A stretch of 64,000 nucleotides of DNA from Eutrophosalina sp902522775 (GTDB lineage: Bacteria; Bacteroidota; Bacteroidia; Flavobacteriales; Flavobacteriaceae), in contig CABYWQ010000001.1 in assembly GCA_902522775.1 (NCBI GenBank), positions 62,001 to 126,000 on the forward strand. Reading direction: 5' to 3'. A program made the translations under genes and the position numbers. Numbering within the stretch: position 1 is the stretch's first letter; each line of letters opens with the position of its first letter. Of the stretch, positions 27,217 through 35,795 are shown piece by piece. A model generated the notes under the pieces. It worked only from the letters and a program-made list of their open reading frames with translations. It had not been told where the DNA came from and searched no databases.

Positions 27217-28411
27217 TTTCAACTTGATTTTTAATAAGATCCTCAAATGATTCTCTTTTTCTAATAATTTTTAATTCATTGTTCACATATAAAATCTCAG
27301 CTGGCCTATATCTAGAATTATAATTACTACTCATTGAAAAACAATAAGCACCAGCATTACTAAAACTAAGAATATCTCCAGGACTTATTGTAGATATTTT
27401 TTTATTTGTTGCAAATGTGTCTGTTTCACATATGTAGCCAACTACACTGTAATACCTCTCAATATCATTTGGATTAGAAATATTTTCAATAAAATGATTA
27501 GCTCCATACATCATTGGTCTCACTAAGTGGTTAAACCCACTGTCAATTTGTGCAAAAACTGTTGAGGTAGTTTGTTTAATTGAATTAACTTTACACAGGA
27601 ATTTACCTGCTTCGCTTACTAAAAACTTACCGGGTTCAAACATTAATATTAAATTTTTTCCATAGCTGGTACAGAATTCATTAAATCTTTTTGTTAGCTT
27701 ATTACCTAATTCTTCAATATTTGTTTCTGAATCATTTGGTTTATATGGCACTTTGAATCCGCTTCCAAAATCAATAAAATCTAAGTTTTTAAACTTTTTA
27801 GCAACACTAAAGAGAATTTCTGCAGCATTAAGAAAAACACCAATATCTAATATGTCACTACCTGTATGCATATGAATTCCATTAATTTTTAGATTTGTGT
27901 TTTCAACTATTCTGTGAATATGCGGAACTTGATGAATACTAATACCAAATTTTGAATCAATATGCCCTACTGAAATATTGGAATTTCCACCCGCCATTAT
28001 ATGTGGGTTAATTCGAATACATACAGGTATATTCTTATTTTTATTACCAAATTCTTCCAATATTGCTAAGTTGTCGATATTTATTTTAGCACCCAATCTT
28101 GCAACCTTTTCAATTTCATCTAAAGAAACACCATTTGGTGTATAAATTATCTTATTTGGTACAACTCCTGCTTTGAGAGCTATTTCTACTTCTTGGATAG
28201 AAACAGCATCAATTCCAGCCCCCATATTAATTAAATACTTTAAAATTGAAATGTTAGAAGAAGCTTTTACAGCATAGTTAATTTGAAGATTTTTAACATT
28301 TTTAAATGATTCTGCAAGCCTTATGAATTGAGATTTAATTTTATTTGAATCGTAAACGTAAAGAGGACTCCCAAAGTGGCGAACAGCATCTAAAAGTATT
28401 TGATTTTTCAT
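27206..28411 (-). CDS. lysA: Diaminopimelate decarboxylase
   Basis: PLP enzyme that decarboxylates meso-diaminopimelate to lysine. The 401 residues show the PLP-binding Lys in INYAVKASSN (about residue 48), IRINPHIMAGGN, the HMHTGSDI segment and the C-terminal Cys of YICETDTFATNK. It is near the usual length for this phylum. dapD at 36337-37143 supplies the same pathway. A TAnnTTTG box lies 5 bases before the ATG, so the mRNA is likely leaderless. It converges on mnmA with an 11-base overlap. Confidence 0.95.
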   Translation of the reverse strand: MKNQILLDAVRHFGSPLYVYDSNKIKSQFIRLAESFKNVKNLQINYAVKASSNISILKYLINMGAGIDAVSIQEVEIALKAGVVPNKIIYTPNGVSLDEIEKVARLGAKINIDNLAILEEFGNKNKNIPVCIRINPHIMAGGNSNISVGHIDSKFGISIHQVPHIHRIVENTNLKINGIHMHTGSDILDIGVFLNAAEILFSVAKKFKNLDFIDFGSGFKVPYKPNDSETNIEELGNKLTKRFNEFCTSYGKNLILMFEPGKFLVSEAGKFLCKVNSIKQTTSTVFAQIDSGFNHLVRPMMYGANHFIENISNPNDIERYYSVVGYICETDTFATNKKISTISPGDILSFSNAGAYCFSMSSNYNSRYRPAEILYVNNELKIIRKRESFEDLIKNQVEINL

Positions 28412-28416
28412 GCTTG

Positions 28417-28424
28417 CAAAACTA
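28417..28424 (-). promoter_or_regulatory. -7 promoter element before lysA
   Basis: Minus strand TAGTTTTG, an exact TAnnTTTG match ending 5 bases before the lysA ATG, the leaderless arrangement also seen at idi. Confidence 0.5.
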
Positions 28425-28506
28425 AAATTTTATGTAAATATTGACTTTAAAAAAATGTTTTTTAATAAATTAAAATGAAATAGTTATAAATAAAACAAAA
28501 AACTAA

Positions 28507-28537
28507 TTTGATTAAAAGGTAAAACAGATTAGATTTA
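28507..28537 (+). promoter_or_regulatory. Promoter of sucC (-33 and -7)
   Basis: TTTG (28507-28510), a 19-base spacer, then TAGATTTA (28530-28537), one base off TAnnTTTG. Spacing fits the Bacteroidota pattern. The leader to the sucC ATG is about 15 bases. The rest of the divergent 144-base lysA/sucC gap shows nothing else. Confidence 0.5.
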
Positions 28538-28555
28538 GTAATTTTAAATTCAATT

Positions 28556-29749
28556 ATGAATCTTCACGAATACCAAGCTAAAACCATCTTATCAAATTTT
28601 AATGTTCCAATTCAACGAGGTAAAGTTACTGACAATATTGATGAAATTGAAGATGTTGCAAAATCATTAAATAAAGAAACAGGAACTAAATGGTTTGTTG
28701 TAAAAGCTCAAATTCATGCTGGGGGGAGAGGTAAAGGAGGCGGAGTTAAAGTTGCTAAAAGTATTGATGAATTAAAAAGATATTCTTCGGACATTTTAGG
28801 TATGATGTTGAAAACTCCGCAAACTTCAAAAGAAGGAAAGCTTGTAAAAAAAATTTTAATTGCAGAAGATGTTTATTATCCGGGTGAATTTGACTTAGAA
28901 GAATATTATTTTTCAGTATTACTAAACAGGAATACGTCCAAACATATGGTTATGTATTCAAAGCAAGGAGGTATGGATATTGAAAAAGTAGCTGAAGAAA
29001 CACCTGAATTAATTTTTTTTGAAGAAATAGATCCATTGTTGGGTATAATGCCAAACCAGTTAAGGAAGATTTCCTTCAATTTAGGTTTAAGCGATCAAGC
29101 ATTTAAAAATATGATATCTTTCTCATCAAGCTTGTATAATGCATTTATAAAGACAGATTCTTCTCTCATCGAAATCAATCCCGTTTTAAAGACCTCAGAT
29201 AACAAAATATTAGCAGTCGACTCAAAAGTAGTTATAGATGATAATGCTTTATATCGTCATAAAGATTTTGAGTCTTTGAGAGATTTATCAGAAGAAAACC
29301 CTGTTGAAACTGAAGCTAAAGAGGTTGGTTTAAATTATGTTGATCTTGACGGAAATATAGGTTGTATGGTTAATGGAGCTGGTTTGGCAATGGCAACTAT
29401 GGATCTAATCAAACAATCTGGTGGTGAACCTGCAAACTTTCTTGACGTTGGTGGAACTGCAGACGCAAAAAGAGTAGAAATTGCTTTCAATTTGATTCTC
29501 AAAGACCCAAAAGTTAAGGCAGTTCTTGTAAATATCTTTGGAGGTATTGTAAGATGTGATAGAGTTGCTAACGGAATTGTAGATGCTTATAAAAATATGG
29601 GTGATAAAATTAATGTGCCCATAATTGTTAGACTTCAAGGAACAAATTCAATAGAGGCTAAAAAAATAATCGATAATTCAGGATTAAAGATTTACAGTGC
29701 TGTTGAATTCAATGAGGTCCCAGCAAAAATAAAAGAAGTTCTCTTATAA
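28556..29749 (+). CDS. sucC: Succinate-CoA ligase (ADP-forming) beta subunit
   Basis: Beta subunit of succinyl-CoA synthetase, which makes ATP from succinyl-CoA in the citric acid cycle. The 397 residues start MNLHEYQAKTILSNFNVP, the canonical N terminus of the ATP-grasp domain, with VKAQIHAGGRGKGGGVK binding ATP. The CoA-ligase domain contains VNIFGGIVRCDRVA and LQGTN near the C terminus. sucD is not adjacent, so the alpha subunit must be elsewhere. Confidence 0.96.
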   Translation: MNLHEYQAKTILSNFNVPIQRGKVTDNIDEIEDVAKSLNKETGTKWFVVKAQIHAGGRGKGGGVKVAKSIDELKRYSSDILGMMLKTPQTSKEGKLVKKILIAEDVYYPGEFDLEEYYFSVLLNRNTSKHMVMYSKQGGMDIEKVAEETPELIFFEEIDPLLGIMPNQLRKISFNLGLSDQAFKNMISFSSSLYNAFIKTDSSLIEINPVLKTSDNKILAVDSKVVIDDNALYRHKDFESLRDLSEENPVETEAKEVGLNYVDLDGNIGCMVNGAGLAMATMDLIKQSGGEPANFLDVGGTADAKRVEIAFNLILKDPKVKAVLVNIFGGIVRCDRVANGIVDAYKNMGDKINVPIIVRLQGTNSIEAKKIIDNSGLKIYSAVEFNEVPAKIKEVLL

Positions 29750-29751
29750 TT

Positions 29752-29762
29752 GACATTATGTC
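29752..29762. promoter_or_regulatory. Short palindrome just after sucC
   Basis: GACAT-T-ATGTC, 5-base arms, 2 bases after the sucC stop and about 100 bases before hsp20. It may be a protein-binding site, but it could be chance. Confidence 0.25.
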
Positions 29763-29779
29763 GTTTAAATTTCTTTAAA

Positions 29780-29798
29780 TTATGCCATATTGGCATAA
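29780..29798. promoter_or_regulatory. 19-base palindrome upstream of hsp20
   Basis: TTATGCCA-TAT-TGGCATAA, perfect 8-base arms around a 3-base centre, 61 bases before the hsp20 ATG. There is no following T-run, so it is unlikely to be a terminator of sucC. The symmetry suits a dimeric regulator controlling hsp20. The regulator is unknown. Confidence 0.45.
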
Positions 29799-29859
29799 AT
29801 CAAACCTTGGCCTGTTTTTAGTATATAACATTTAAAATGTTTAATAAAAAATAATAATT

Positions 29860-30267
29860 ATGAATTTAATAACACATAACACTGAACCTGTCTTTTTTGA
29901 AGACTTTATTAATAATTTATTTGGTTCAAATATTTATACTGATATTCCACCTTATAATATTGTTGATAATGATAAAGAATTTTTAATTGAATTTTCAGTC
30001 CCTGGTTTTGATAAAAAAGAATTTTTATTGGAAGTCGAGGAAAATAATTTAAAAGTATCTAAGCTTTCCTCAAAGAATAATAAACCTGAAAATAACTTTT
30101 TTAAAAGACAGTTTAACTATTCGCAGTTTGAAAAAAATTTTACAATTCCTGAGGAAGTTAATATTGAAAAAATCAATTCAAAATATGAAAATGGAATTTT
30201 AAAAATATTTCTTCCAAAAACTAAAGAATTTAAACAAACTAAAATAAAATCAATTCAAGTAAAATAA
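29860..30267 (+). CDS. Hsp20/alpha-crystallin family small heat shock protein
   Basis: ATP-independent holding chaperone, 135 residues. The alpha-crystallin domain runs from about residue 30 (PYNIVDNDKEFLIEFSVPGFDKKEF) to KYENGILKIFLPK, which contains the conserved ENGxLxIxLPK end of the domain. The short C-terminal tail has no clear IxI anchor, though IKSIQVK is close. It is a single gene between sucC and uvrB. A perfect palindrome upstream may regulate it, and a bidirectional terminator follows. Confidence 0.93.
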   Translation: MNLITHNTEPVFFEDFINNLFGSNIYTDIPPYNIVDNDKEFLIEFSVPGFDKKEFLLEVEENNLKVSKLSSKNNKPENNFFKRQFNYSQFEKNFTIPEEVNIEKINSKYENGILKIFLPKTKEFKQTKIKSIQVK

Positions 30268-30270
30268 ATA

Positions 30271-30299
30271 AAAAAGCGGATAAATTATCCGCTTTTTTT
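30271..30299. terminator. Bidirectional rho-independent terminator between hsp20 and uvrB
   Basis: GCGGAT-AAATT-ATCCGC hairpin flanked by A5 on the left and T7 on the right, so it ends transcripts from both directions. Three bases of the uvrB stop codon lie inside the hairpin loop/arm. It is the only clear canonical terminator between two protein genes in the window. Confidence 0.9.
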
Positions 30300-32264
30300 A
30301 TAAATGTCGATTAAATCTCTAAATCTTGCAGCTTCTAAAAAATTAAGCTCTTTAGCTGCATCCTCCATTTGCTTTTTTAGTAATCTTATTATCTTTTCCT
30401 TTTCAGCTTTAGGAATGTTTAAATCAATTTTAGACTTATCTTCAATTTGAGTAATTGATTTCTGTTCAACAACTTTTTCTTTTTCAAAAGTTTCTTTAAC
30501 ATTTTTTATTATTTGTTTGGGTGTAATTTTATTTTTTTTGTTGTAATTATCTTGTTTTTCCCTCCTTTTTTTAGTTAAGTCAATAGTTTCTTTCATACTG
30601 TTTGTAATTCTGTCAGCATACATAATGGCTTTACCATTTATATTTCTTGCAGCTCTACCAATTGTTTGTATTAAAGATTTTTTGCTTCTTAAGAAACCTT
30701 CTTTATCGGCATCCAAAATTATAACTAAGGAAACCTCTGGAAGATCTAAGCCCTCTCTCAGTAAGTTAACTCCAACTAGAACATCAAACTGTCCAGATCT
30801 TAATTCATTTAATATTTCAATTCTTTCGATTGTGTCTATATCACTGTGTATATACCTAGACTTTATATTCACCTTTAAAAAATATTTCACTAATTCTTCT
30901 GCCATTCTTTTCGTTAATGTTGTAATTAAAATTCTTTCGTTACTACTTATTCTTTCTTGAACTTCATTAATTACATCATCAATTTGATTTTTTGTTGATC
31001 TTACTTCTATTTTTGGATCTAATAATCCAGTTGGTCTAATTATTTGTTCAATAATTATTCCTTCAGACTTAATTAACTCATAATCTGAAGGAGTAGCACT
31101 AACGTATATTGTTTGGTTTTGTAATTCTTCAAATTCTTCAAATTTTAAAGGTCTATTATCCATAGCAGCAGGAAGCCTGAAACCATATTCAACTAAATTT
31201 TCTTTTCTACTTCTATCTCCACCATACATTGCTCTAATCTGAGGAATTGTAACATGACTTTCATCAACTATAGTAATGAAATCATTTGGAAAATAATCAA
31301 TTAAACAAAATGGTCTAGTTCCTGGTTCACGACCATCTATGTATCTAGAATAGTTTTCAATTCCCGAGCAATATCCAAGTTCTTGCATCATTTCTAAGTC
31401 AAACAAGGTCCTTTCTTCTAATCTCTTAGCTTCAAGATGTTTACCAATTTCTTTAAAATATTCAACCTGTTTACCTAAATCAAGTCTTATATTATCCATA
31501 GCTTTAAATAAAACATCATTTTGCGTAGCAAACATATTTGCAGGAAAAATCGAAATGGATTCAATTTTAGTCTTAATATTTTTATTTATTTCCTCAATTG
31601 ATTCTATTTCATCTCCAAAGAAACTAAATCTAATTTTTGAATCCCTGTAGCTCAAATAAACTTCTATTGTATCTCCTTGCACTCGAAACGTACCTGGTTC
31701 CAGATCAATTTGTGACCTACTGTATAGAGAATTTGCAAGATTTTTTAAAAGTTCTGTTCGAGATATGGATGATTTTAAATCAATATTTATTGTATTTTTT
31801 TTATATTCAACTGGGTTACCAATTCCATATAGGCAAGAAACTGATGCAACAACAATAACATCTCTTCGTCCACTTAAAAGACTTGATGTCGTACTTAATC
31901 TTAGTTTTTCAATTTCATCATTAATAGATAAATCTTTCTCAATGTAAGTGTTTGTAACAGGGATAAAAGCTTCAGGCTGATAGTAATCATAATAAGAAAC
32001 AAAATATTCAACTAAGTTATCAGGAAAGTAATCCTTAAGTTCAGAAAATAGTTGTGCAGCAAGTGTTTTGTTATGGGCTAAAACAAGTGTAGGGCGATTA
32101 GCAGTTGCTAATACATTTGCAATTGTAAAAGTTTTTCCCGACCCAGTAACCCCTTCTAATGATTGAAATTTTTCATTATTAATTAAACCACAAATTAATT
32201 TATTAATTGCATCAACCTGATCTCCTGCAGGTTCATAGTCCGATTTTAATGAAAATTTAAACAA
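30285..32264 (-). CDS. uvrB: Excinuclease ABC subunit B
   Basis: Damage-recognition helicase of nucleotide excision repair. The 659 residues contain Walker A GVTGSGKTFT (residues 39-48), the beta-hairpin YYDYYQPEAF, the DESH-type TIVDESHVT, helicase motifs near VGVNLLREGLDLPEVS and QTIGRAARN, and a C-terminal UVR motif (KQMEDAAKELNFLEAARFRDLI) for UvrC. The only plausible start is TTG, giving MFKFSLKSDYEPAGDQ, which aligns with UvrB N termini. That TTG is also the end of a TACTTTTG sequence (32262-32269), so the true transcription start here needs checking. The stop lies in the shared terminator. Confidence 0.95.
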   Translation of the reverse strand: MFKFSLKSDYEPAGDQVDAINKLICGLINNEKFQSLEGVTGSGKTFTIANVLATANRPTLVLAHNKTLAAQLFSELKDYFPDNLVEYFVSYYDYYQPEAFIPVTNTYIEKDLSINDEIEKLRLSTTSSLLSGRRDVIVVASVSCLYGIGNPVEYKKNTINIDLKSSISRTELLKNLANSLYSRSQIDLEPGTFRVQGDTIEVYLSYRDSKIRFSFFGDEIESIEEINKNIKTKIESISIFPANMFATQNDVLFKAMDNIRLDLGKQVEYFKEIGKHLEAKRLEERTLFDLEMMQELGYCSGIENYSRYIDGREPGTRPFCLIDYFPNDFITIVDESHVTIPQIRAMYGGDRSRKENLVEYGFRLPAAMDNRPLKFEEFEELQNQTIYVSATPSDYELIKSEGIIIEQIIRPTGLLDPKIEVRSTKNQIDDVINEVQERISSNERILITTLTKRMAEELVKYFLKVNIKSRYIHSDIDTIERIEILNELRSGQFDVLVGVNLLREGLDLPEVSLVIILDADKEGFLRSKKSLIQTIGRAARNINGKAIMYADRITNSMKETIDLTKKRREKQDNYNKKNKITPKQIIKNVKETFEKEKVVEQKSITQIEDKSKIDLNIPKAEKEKIIRLLKKQMEDAAKELNFLEAARFRDLIDIYKKSG

Positions 32265-32340
32265 AAGTATATTTAGTTTATTTAAAAGTAAATTATATAA
32301 CTTTATTTAATGTTACAACAATTCTAAAAAATTAAATCAT

Positions 32341-33411
32341 TTGGAAAGCAAGAATGATGTTATAATATCAAATAAAAAGCCAACTTACAAAATAAGTAAT
32401 CTTTTTCTACAATATTTAAATAAATATAATAGAGTTGAAGATCTTCCTGTCCAGTATAATGATTTACTAAGATATGTTGGTTCTGTCGATGTATTTGACA
32501 AAGAGGAAAATAATACACTTTGGCAAAGAGTTTATTACAATGAAAATGAAAGATTTGAGCTTGAAAATAATTTAAAAAAAATTTATAATGTTTTGTATTC
32601 CGATGGTAGTGATACGAATACTGATTTTTTGACAATTGATGGAATTGATTATTGCACTTTTGGAAATTCTAATCCCTTTAGAGTTAAAATAAGAAATAAA
32701 TTAAATGACAACTTTACTTATTTCTATATTAAGAAAGCTGATTCATCAAGGGTCTATGGCTTAGAGTTAGAACATATCACATCTCCTTATAATTTGAATT
32801 ATATATTAAACGATATTACTTTAATAGAGGAGCATATTTCAGGTATACCTGGTGATGATTTTTTTAAAAATAAATTAGCAGATTGTAATGATAATGAAAA
32901 ATCGCAAATAGCAAAAGAATTTGTGAAATTCAGTGAAAGATGTATGATCAGATTATTGGGAGATATGAGATCATACAATTATGTAATTATTCCAATACAT
33001 GACTTTGATCAAGTTGTGTATAAGCTTAGAGCAATTGATTTTGACCAACAAAGTTATGAGTCAGATTTTAATGTTTACAGGCCTCAGTTATTTAAAGAAA
33101 ATTCGCCTGTTGTTGAATTAATAAAAGAAAAATTAATACCAGACTCTATAAAGCAATATAAAATAGAAGAAAGAGCCATTATAGTGAAGCGAATTTTAGG
33201 ATCTCAAAAAAGAGTTTCTAACCTATTAAATTCAATGAAAAATGATGTTATATCAACTGATGAAAACGTAAAAAAACTTAGTCAACAAATTTACCACTTG
33301 ACAAGAGATAATAATTTTAAATTTTGTTCAAATATGGGTCAACTAATGGAATCATCATTTAATTACTTAGTCAATAATTACGAAAGTAATGAGATGTTAA
33401 GGACTAACTAA
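32341..33411 (+). CDS. Conserved flavobacterial protein of unknown function
   Basis: Cytoplasmic protein of 356 residues with no signal peptide or membrane helix. I recognise it only as a widespread uncharacterised flavobacterial family. The middle shows short motifs, YFYIKKADSSRVYGLELEHI (about residues 127-146), GDMRSYNYVI and KLRAIDFDQQSYE, which faintly recall a kinase-like fold: Lys and Glu of the N lobe, then a D-F-D element. The usual HxD catalytic loop is not clear, so this is speculation. The start is TTG, with no in-frame ATG before residue 197 and a stop upstream. The 3' end overlaps the converging ctaA half-gene by 15 bases. It has no partner gene. Confidence 0.75.
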   Translation: MESKNDVIISNKKPTYKISNLFLQYLNKYNRVEDLPVQYNDLLRYVGSVDVFDKEENNTLWQRVYYNENERFELENNLKKIYNVLYSDGSDTNTDFLTIDGIDYCTFGNSNPFRVKIRNKLNDNFTYFYIKKADSSRVYGLELEHITSPYNLNYILNDITLIEEHISGIPGDDFFKNKLADCNDNEKSQIAKEFVKFSERCMIRLLGDMRSYNYVIIPIHDFDQVVYKLRAIDFDQQSYESDFNVYRPQLFKENSPVVELIKEKLIPDSIKQYKIEERAIIVKRILGSQKRVSNLLNSMKNDVISTDENVKKLSQQIYHLTRDNNFKFCSNMGQLMESSFNYLVNNYESNEMLRTN

Positions 33412-33810
33412 TTTTAAGTACCAATAAAGTTGAATCAAAAAAATAAATATTGCAATTATTAAGTGTAATGGTTGAGTCATTATTGGAAAAGAAAAGTAAA
33501 ACATCGATGCTCCTACTAATATTTCAATAAGTATTAGACCCATTGTCATGTTAATATATTTCATATCAATTTTTAGATTTTTTGAAATAAAAAATAAAAC
33601 TGCGTTAACTGAAAATACTAAAATTGAAAAAGTACGGTGAATATAAAAATTCAACTTTGGACTACTTAGCCAAAGATCTTTATTTTCTCTGCCATAAAAC
33701 TTTATTTGTTCATCAATAAATTCTCTTACACCTGTTCCAATAAAAATTTGAATTAACATTAAGAATAGGGAAAACAGTATTAGGTATTTGATATTAATTT
33801 TTTCTAACAT
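33397..33810 (-). CDS. ctaA: Heme A synthase, C-terminal half (split ctaA/COX15)
   Basis: 137 residues with four hydrophobic helices that match the second half of COX15/CtaA: TGVREFIDEQIKFYGRENKDLW, then YIHRTFSILV and QPLHLIIAIF, carrying the two histidines that bind the haem in this half. The start ATG overlaps the end of the upstream half by 17 bases in a different frame. Removing one base of a run of six A (T6 on the plus strand, 33798-33803) would join both halves into a continuous chain of normal length (about 335). It may be a true two-protein heme A synthase, a frameshifted gene or a sequence error. Confidence 0.85.
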   Translation of the reverse strand: MLEKINIKYLILFSLFLMLIQIFIGTGVREFIDEQIKFYGRENKDLWLSSPKLNFYIHRTFSILVFSVNAVLFFISKNLKIDMKYINMTMGLILIEILVGASMFYFSFPIMTQPLHLIIAIFIFLIQLYWYLKLVSP

Positions 33811-34393
33811 CAGATTTTTTATAAATAAAAATTATTAAACTCAAGATAACAATTGCCATAAGCATATGAACAGTAATTTTATAGGGTGATAAATTTGAAT
33901 CCACTACTAATTTACCGAGCCATGCTTGAAAAAGCATAGATAGTACTACAATAAAAGACATGATAGTAACTACTGGTTTAGTTTTTAAAAAATTAAAAGA
34001 AAAAAGAAACATAATTAAAGTACTTAGCCCTGCAATAGCTCCAATAAATCTATTAATAAATTCAAACCAGGTATTCATTACACTAAATTCGTTGTAATCA
34101 TGTTTAGTATATTCTAGCCAATTTGATGAGATAAATTCATTTGAACTTAAAAAATCAATCTTTGAAGAATAAAATTTTTCATCTCTTAAAATCATAACTC
34201 CTTTTTTATAGTTGAAATTAGATTTCCAAAAAACATCTTTTTCTGTTGTTGGAGGAATTAAATATCCAAAACATTTTGGCCAGTCAGGACATCCCATACC
34301 ACTACCTGTCATTCTAACCATTGAACCTGCAAAAATTACAAGTAATACCAATATAAATGAAGTTATAATAGTAGTTTTAAAGTTTTTAATCAT
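33794..34393 (-). CDS. ctaA: Heme A synthase, N-terminal half (split ctaA/COX15)
   Basis: 199 residues matching the first half of heme A synthase, which oxidises the C8 methyl of haem O to make haem A for cytochrome oxidase. The signature MTGSGMGCPDWPKCFG is at about residues 28-43, with FEFINRFIGA and the haem-ligand His in VHMLMAI. The chain stops after YKKSDVRKN, exactly where the linker between the two four-helix halves should be. It overlaps the cca start region by 8 bases and the second half by 17. Membrane-embedded; partner genes for haem O synthesis or oxidase are not here. Confidence 0.87.
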   Translation of the reverse strand: MIKNFKTTIITSFILVLLVIFAGSMVRMTGSGMGCPDWPKCFGYLIPPTTEKDVFWKSNFNYKKGVMILRDEKFYSSKIDFLSSNEFISSNWLEYTKHDYNEFSVMNTWFEFINRFIGAIAGLSTLIMFLFSFNFLKTKPVVTIMSFIVVLSMLFQAWLGKLVVDSNLSPYKITVHMLMAIVILSLIIFIYKKSDVRKN

Positions 34394-35795
34394 TCTTTAG
34401 ACCTAATTCTCTTCCTTTTTCTATCATCAAATTATATGCCTGTTTGTATGAATTTTCAATATCACCATTCAGAATTGATTCTTTTATAAAATTTTTAATT
34501 TGACCAATCTCTTTACATGGTTTAATATTAAAATAATTCATAATTTCTTCACCATTAATTGGTGTTTGAAAATTTCTAACTCTATCTCTTTCTTCAACAA
34601 CTTTGATTTTTTCTCTGACTATTTTAAAATTGTTTAAATATTTGTCTTTTAAAAATTTATTTTTAGTTGTAATATCTGCCTCGCACAATGTCATTAAATC
34701 ATCAATGTCATTACCACTATCATATATTAGTCTTCTTACCGCTGAATCTGTTATATCATCAAGAGACAATACAATTGGTCTTGAACTTAAAAGAACTAAT
34801 TTTTTAACGTATTTTAAAGTTTCATTTAAAGGAAGTTTTAATCTCTTAAATATATTATTTACCATTTTTGATCCAACAAATTCATGTCCATGGAATGACC
34901 ATCCGTTTTTTTTACTAAATCTTTTTGTTTTAGGTTTTCCTATATCATGAAGGAGAGCGACCCATCTTAACCAAACATTAGTAGTATTTTCAGAAATATT
35001 GTCAAGAACTTGTAGAGTATGATAAAAATTATCCTTATGTTTTTTTCCTTCAACTTCCTCAATTCCATGTAGGGAACTAAGTTCAGGAATTAATATTTTA
35101 AGTAAACCAGCTTTGTCAAGTAAATTTAATCCTATAGAGGGTTTAGGTGAAATTAATATTTTATTTAATTCATCATTAATTCTTTCCATTGATATTATTT
35201 TTATTCTTTCAGATTCATTTTTGATACATTCAAAGTCATTTTTATCAATTTCAAAATTTAATTGTGAAGAAAATCTAATTGCTCTTAACATTCTCAAAGG
35301 ATCGTCATGAAAAGTTTTAATTGGTTCTTTTGGTGTTTTTAAAATATTACTATTTAAATCTTTTAATCCATTATGGTTATCAATTAATTCTCCTTTTTCT
35401 TTTCCATTAAGCCTAACAGCCAATGCATTTATAGTAAAATCTCTTCTTGACAAATCATCAGATAAAGTACCTTTCTTAATTTTAGGATTTCTTGAAGATT
35501 CACTGTAACTTTCTTTTCTTGCACCAACAAATTCAATTTGAAAACCTTTAGTTTTAATCATTGCCGTTCCAAAATTTTTAAAAACTTGTATCTTCATTTT
35601 TAAATTTAAGGCTACGAGATTAGCAAATTCAATTCCATTTCCTAATACCAAAATATCAATATCTTTTTTACCTTTTTTATCTAGAATACTATCTCTTACA
35701 TAACCTCCAACTACAAAAATTTCATATCTGTTTTCGTCTGCTATTTTTGAGATTGTCTCTAAAATGTCTGATTTTATGATTTTTTTATAGTTCAT
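34386..35795 (-). CDS. CCA-adding/tRNA nucleotidyltransferase with HD domain
   Basis: Polymerase-beta-fold nucleotidyltransferase of class II, 469 residues, that adds or repairs the tRNA 3' CCA end. The catalytic block GGYVRDSIL (residues 29-37) is followed by DIDILVLG with the metal-binding Asp pair, RRDFTINALA and the ribonucleotide-recognition EPIKTFHDDPLRMLRAIRF. A C-terminal HD domain is shown by LLHDIGKPKT, HGHEFVG and later residues. Whether it is a full CCA-adding or an A- or CC-only enzyme cannot be told. It abuts tsaC with no gap. Confidence 0.92.
   Translation of the reverse strand: MNYKKIIKSDILETISKIADENRYEIFVVGGYVRDSILDKKGKKDIDILVLGNGIEFANLVALNLKMKIQVFKNFGTAMIKTKGFQIEFVGARKESYSESSRNPKIKKGTLSDDLSRRDFTINALAVRLNGKEKGELIDNHNGLKDLNSNILKTPKEPIKTFHDDPLRMLRAIRFSSQLNFEIDKNDFECIKNESERIKIISMERINDELNKILISPKPSIGLNLLDKAGLLKILIPELSSLHGIEEVEGKKHKDNFYHTLQVLDNISENTTNVWLRWVALLHDIGKPKTKRFSKKNGWSFHGHEFVGSKMVNNIFKRLKLPLNETLKYVKKLVLLSSRPIVLSLDDITDSAVRRLIYDSGNDIDDLMTLCEADITTKNKFLKDKYLNNFKIVREKIKVVEERDRVRNFQTPINGEEIMNYFNIKPCKEIGQIKNFIKESILNGDIENSYKQAYNLMIEKGRELGLKND

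Noticed and set aside
29790..29825. Possible sigma-54 promoter before hsp20
   Set aside because: TTGGCA and TTGGCC occur, but neither has GC at the required 12-base distance.
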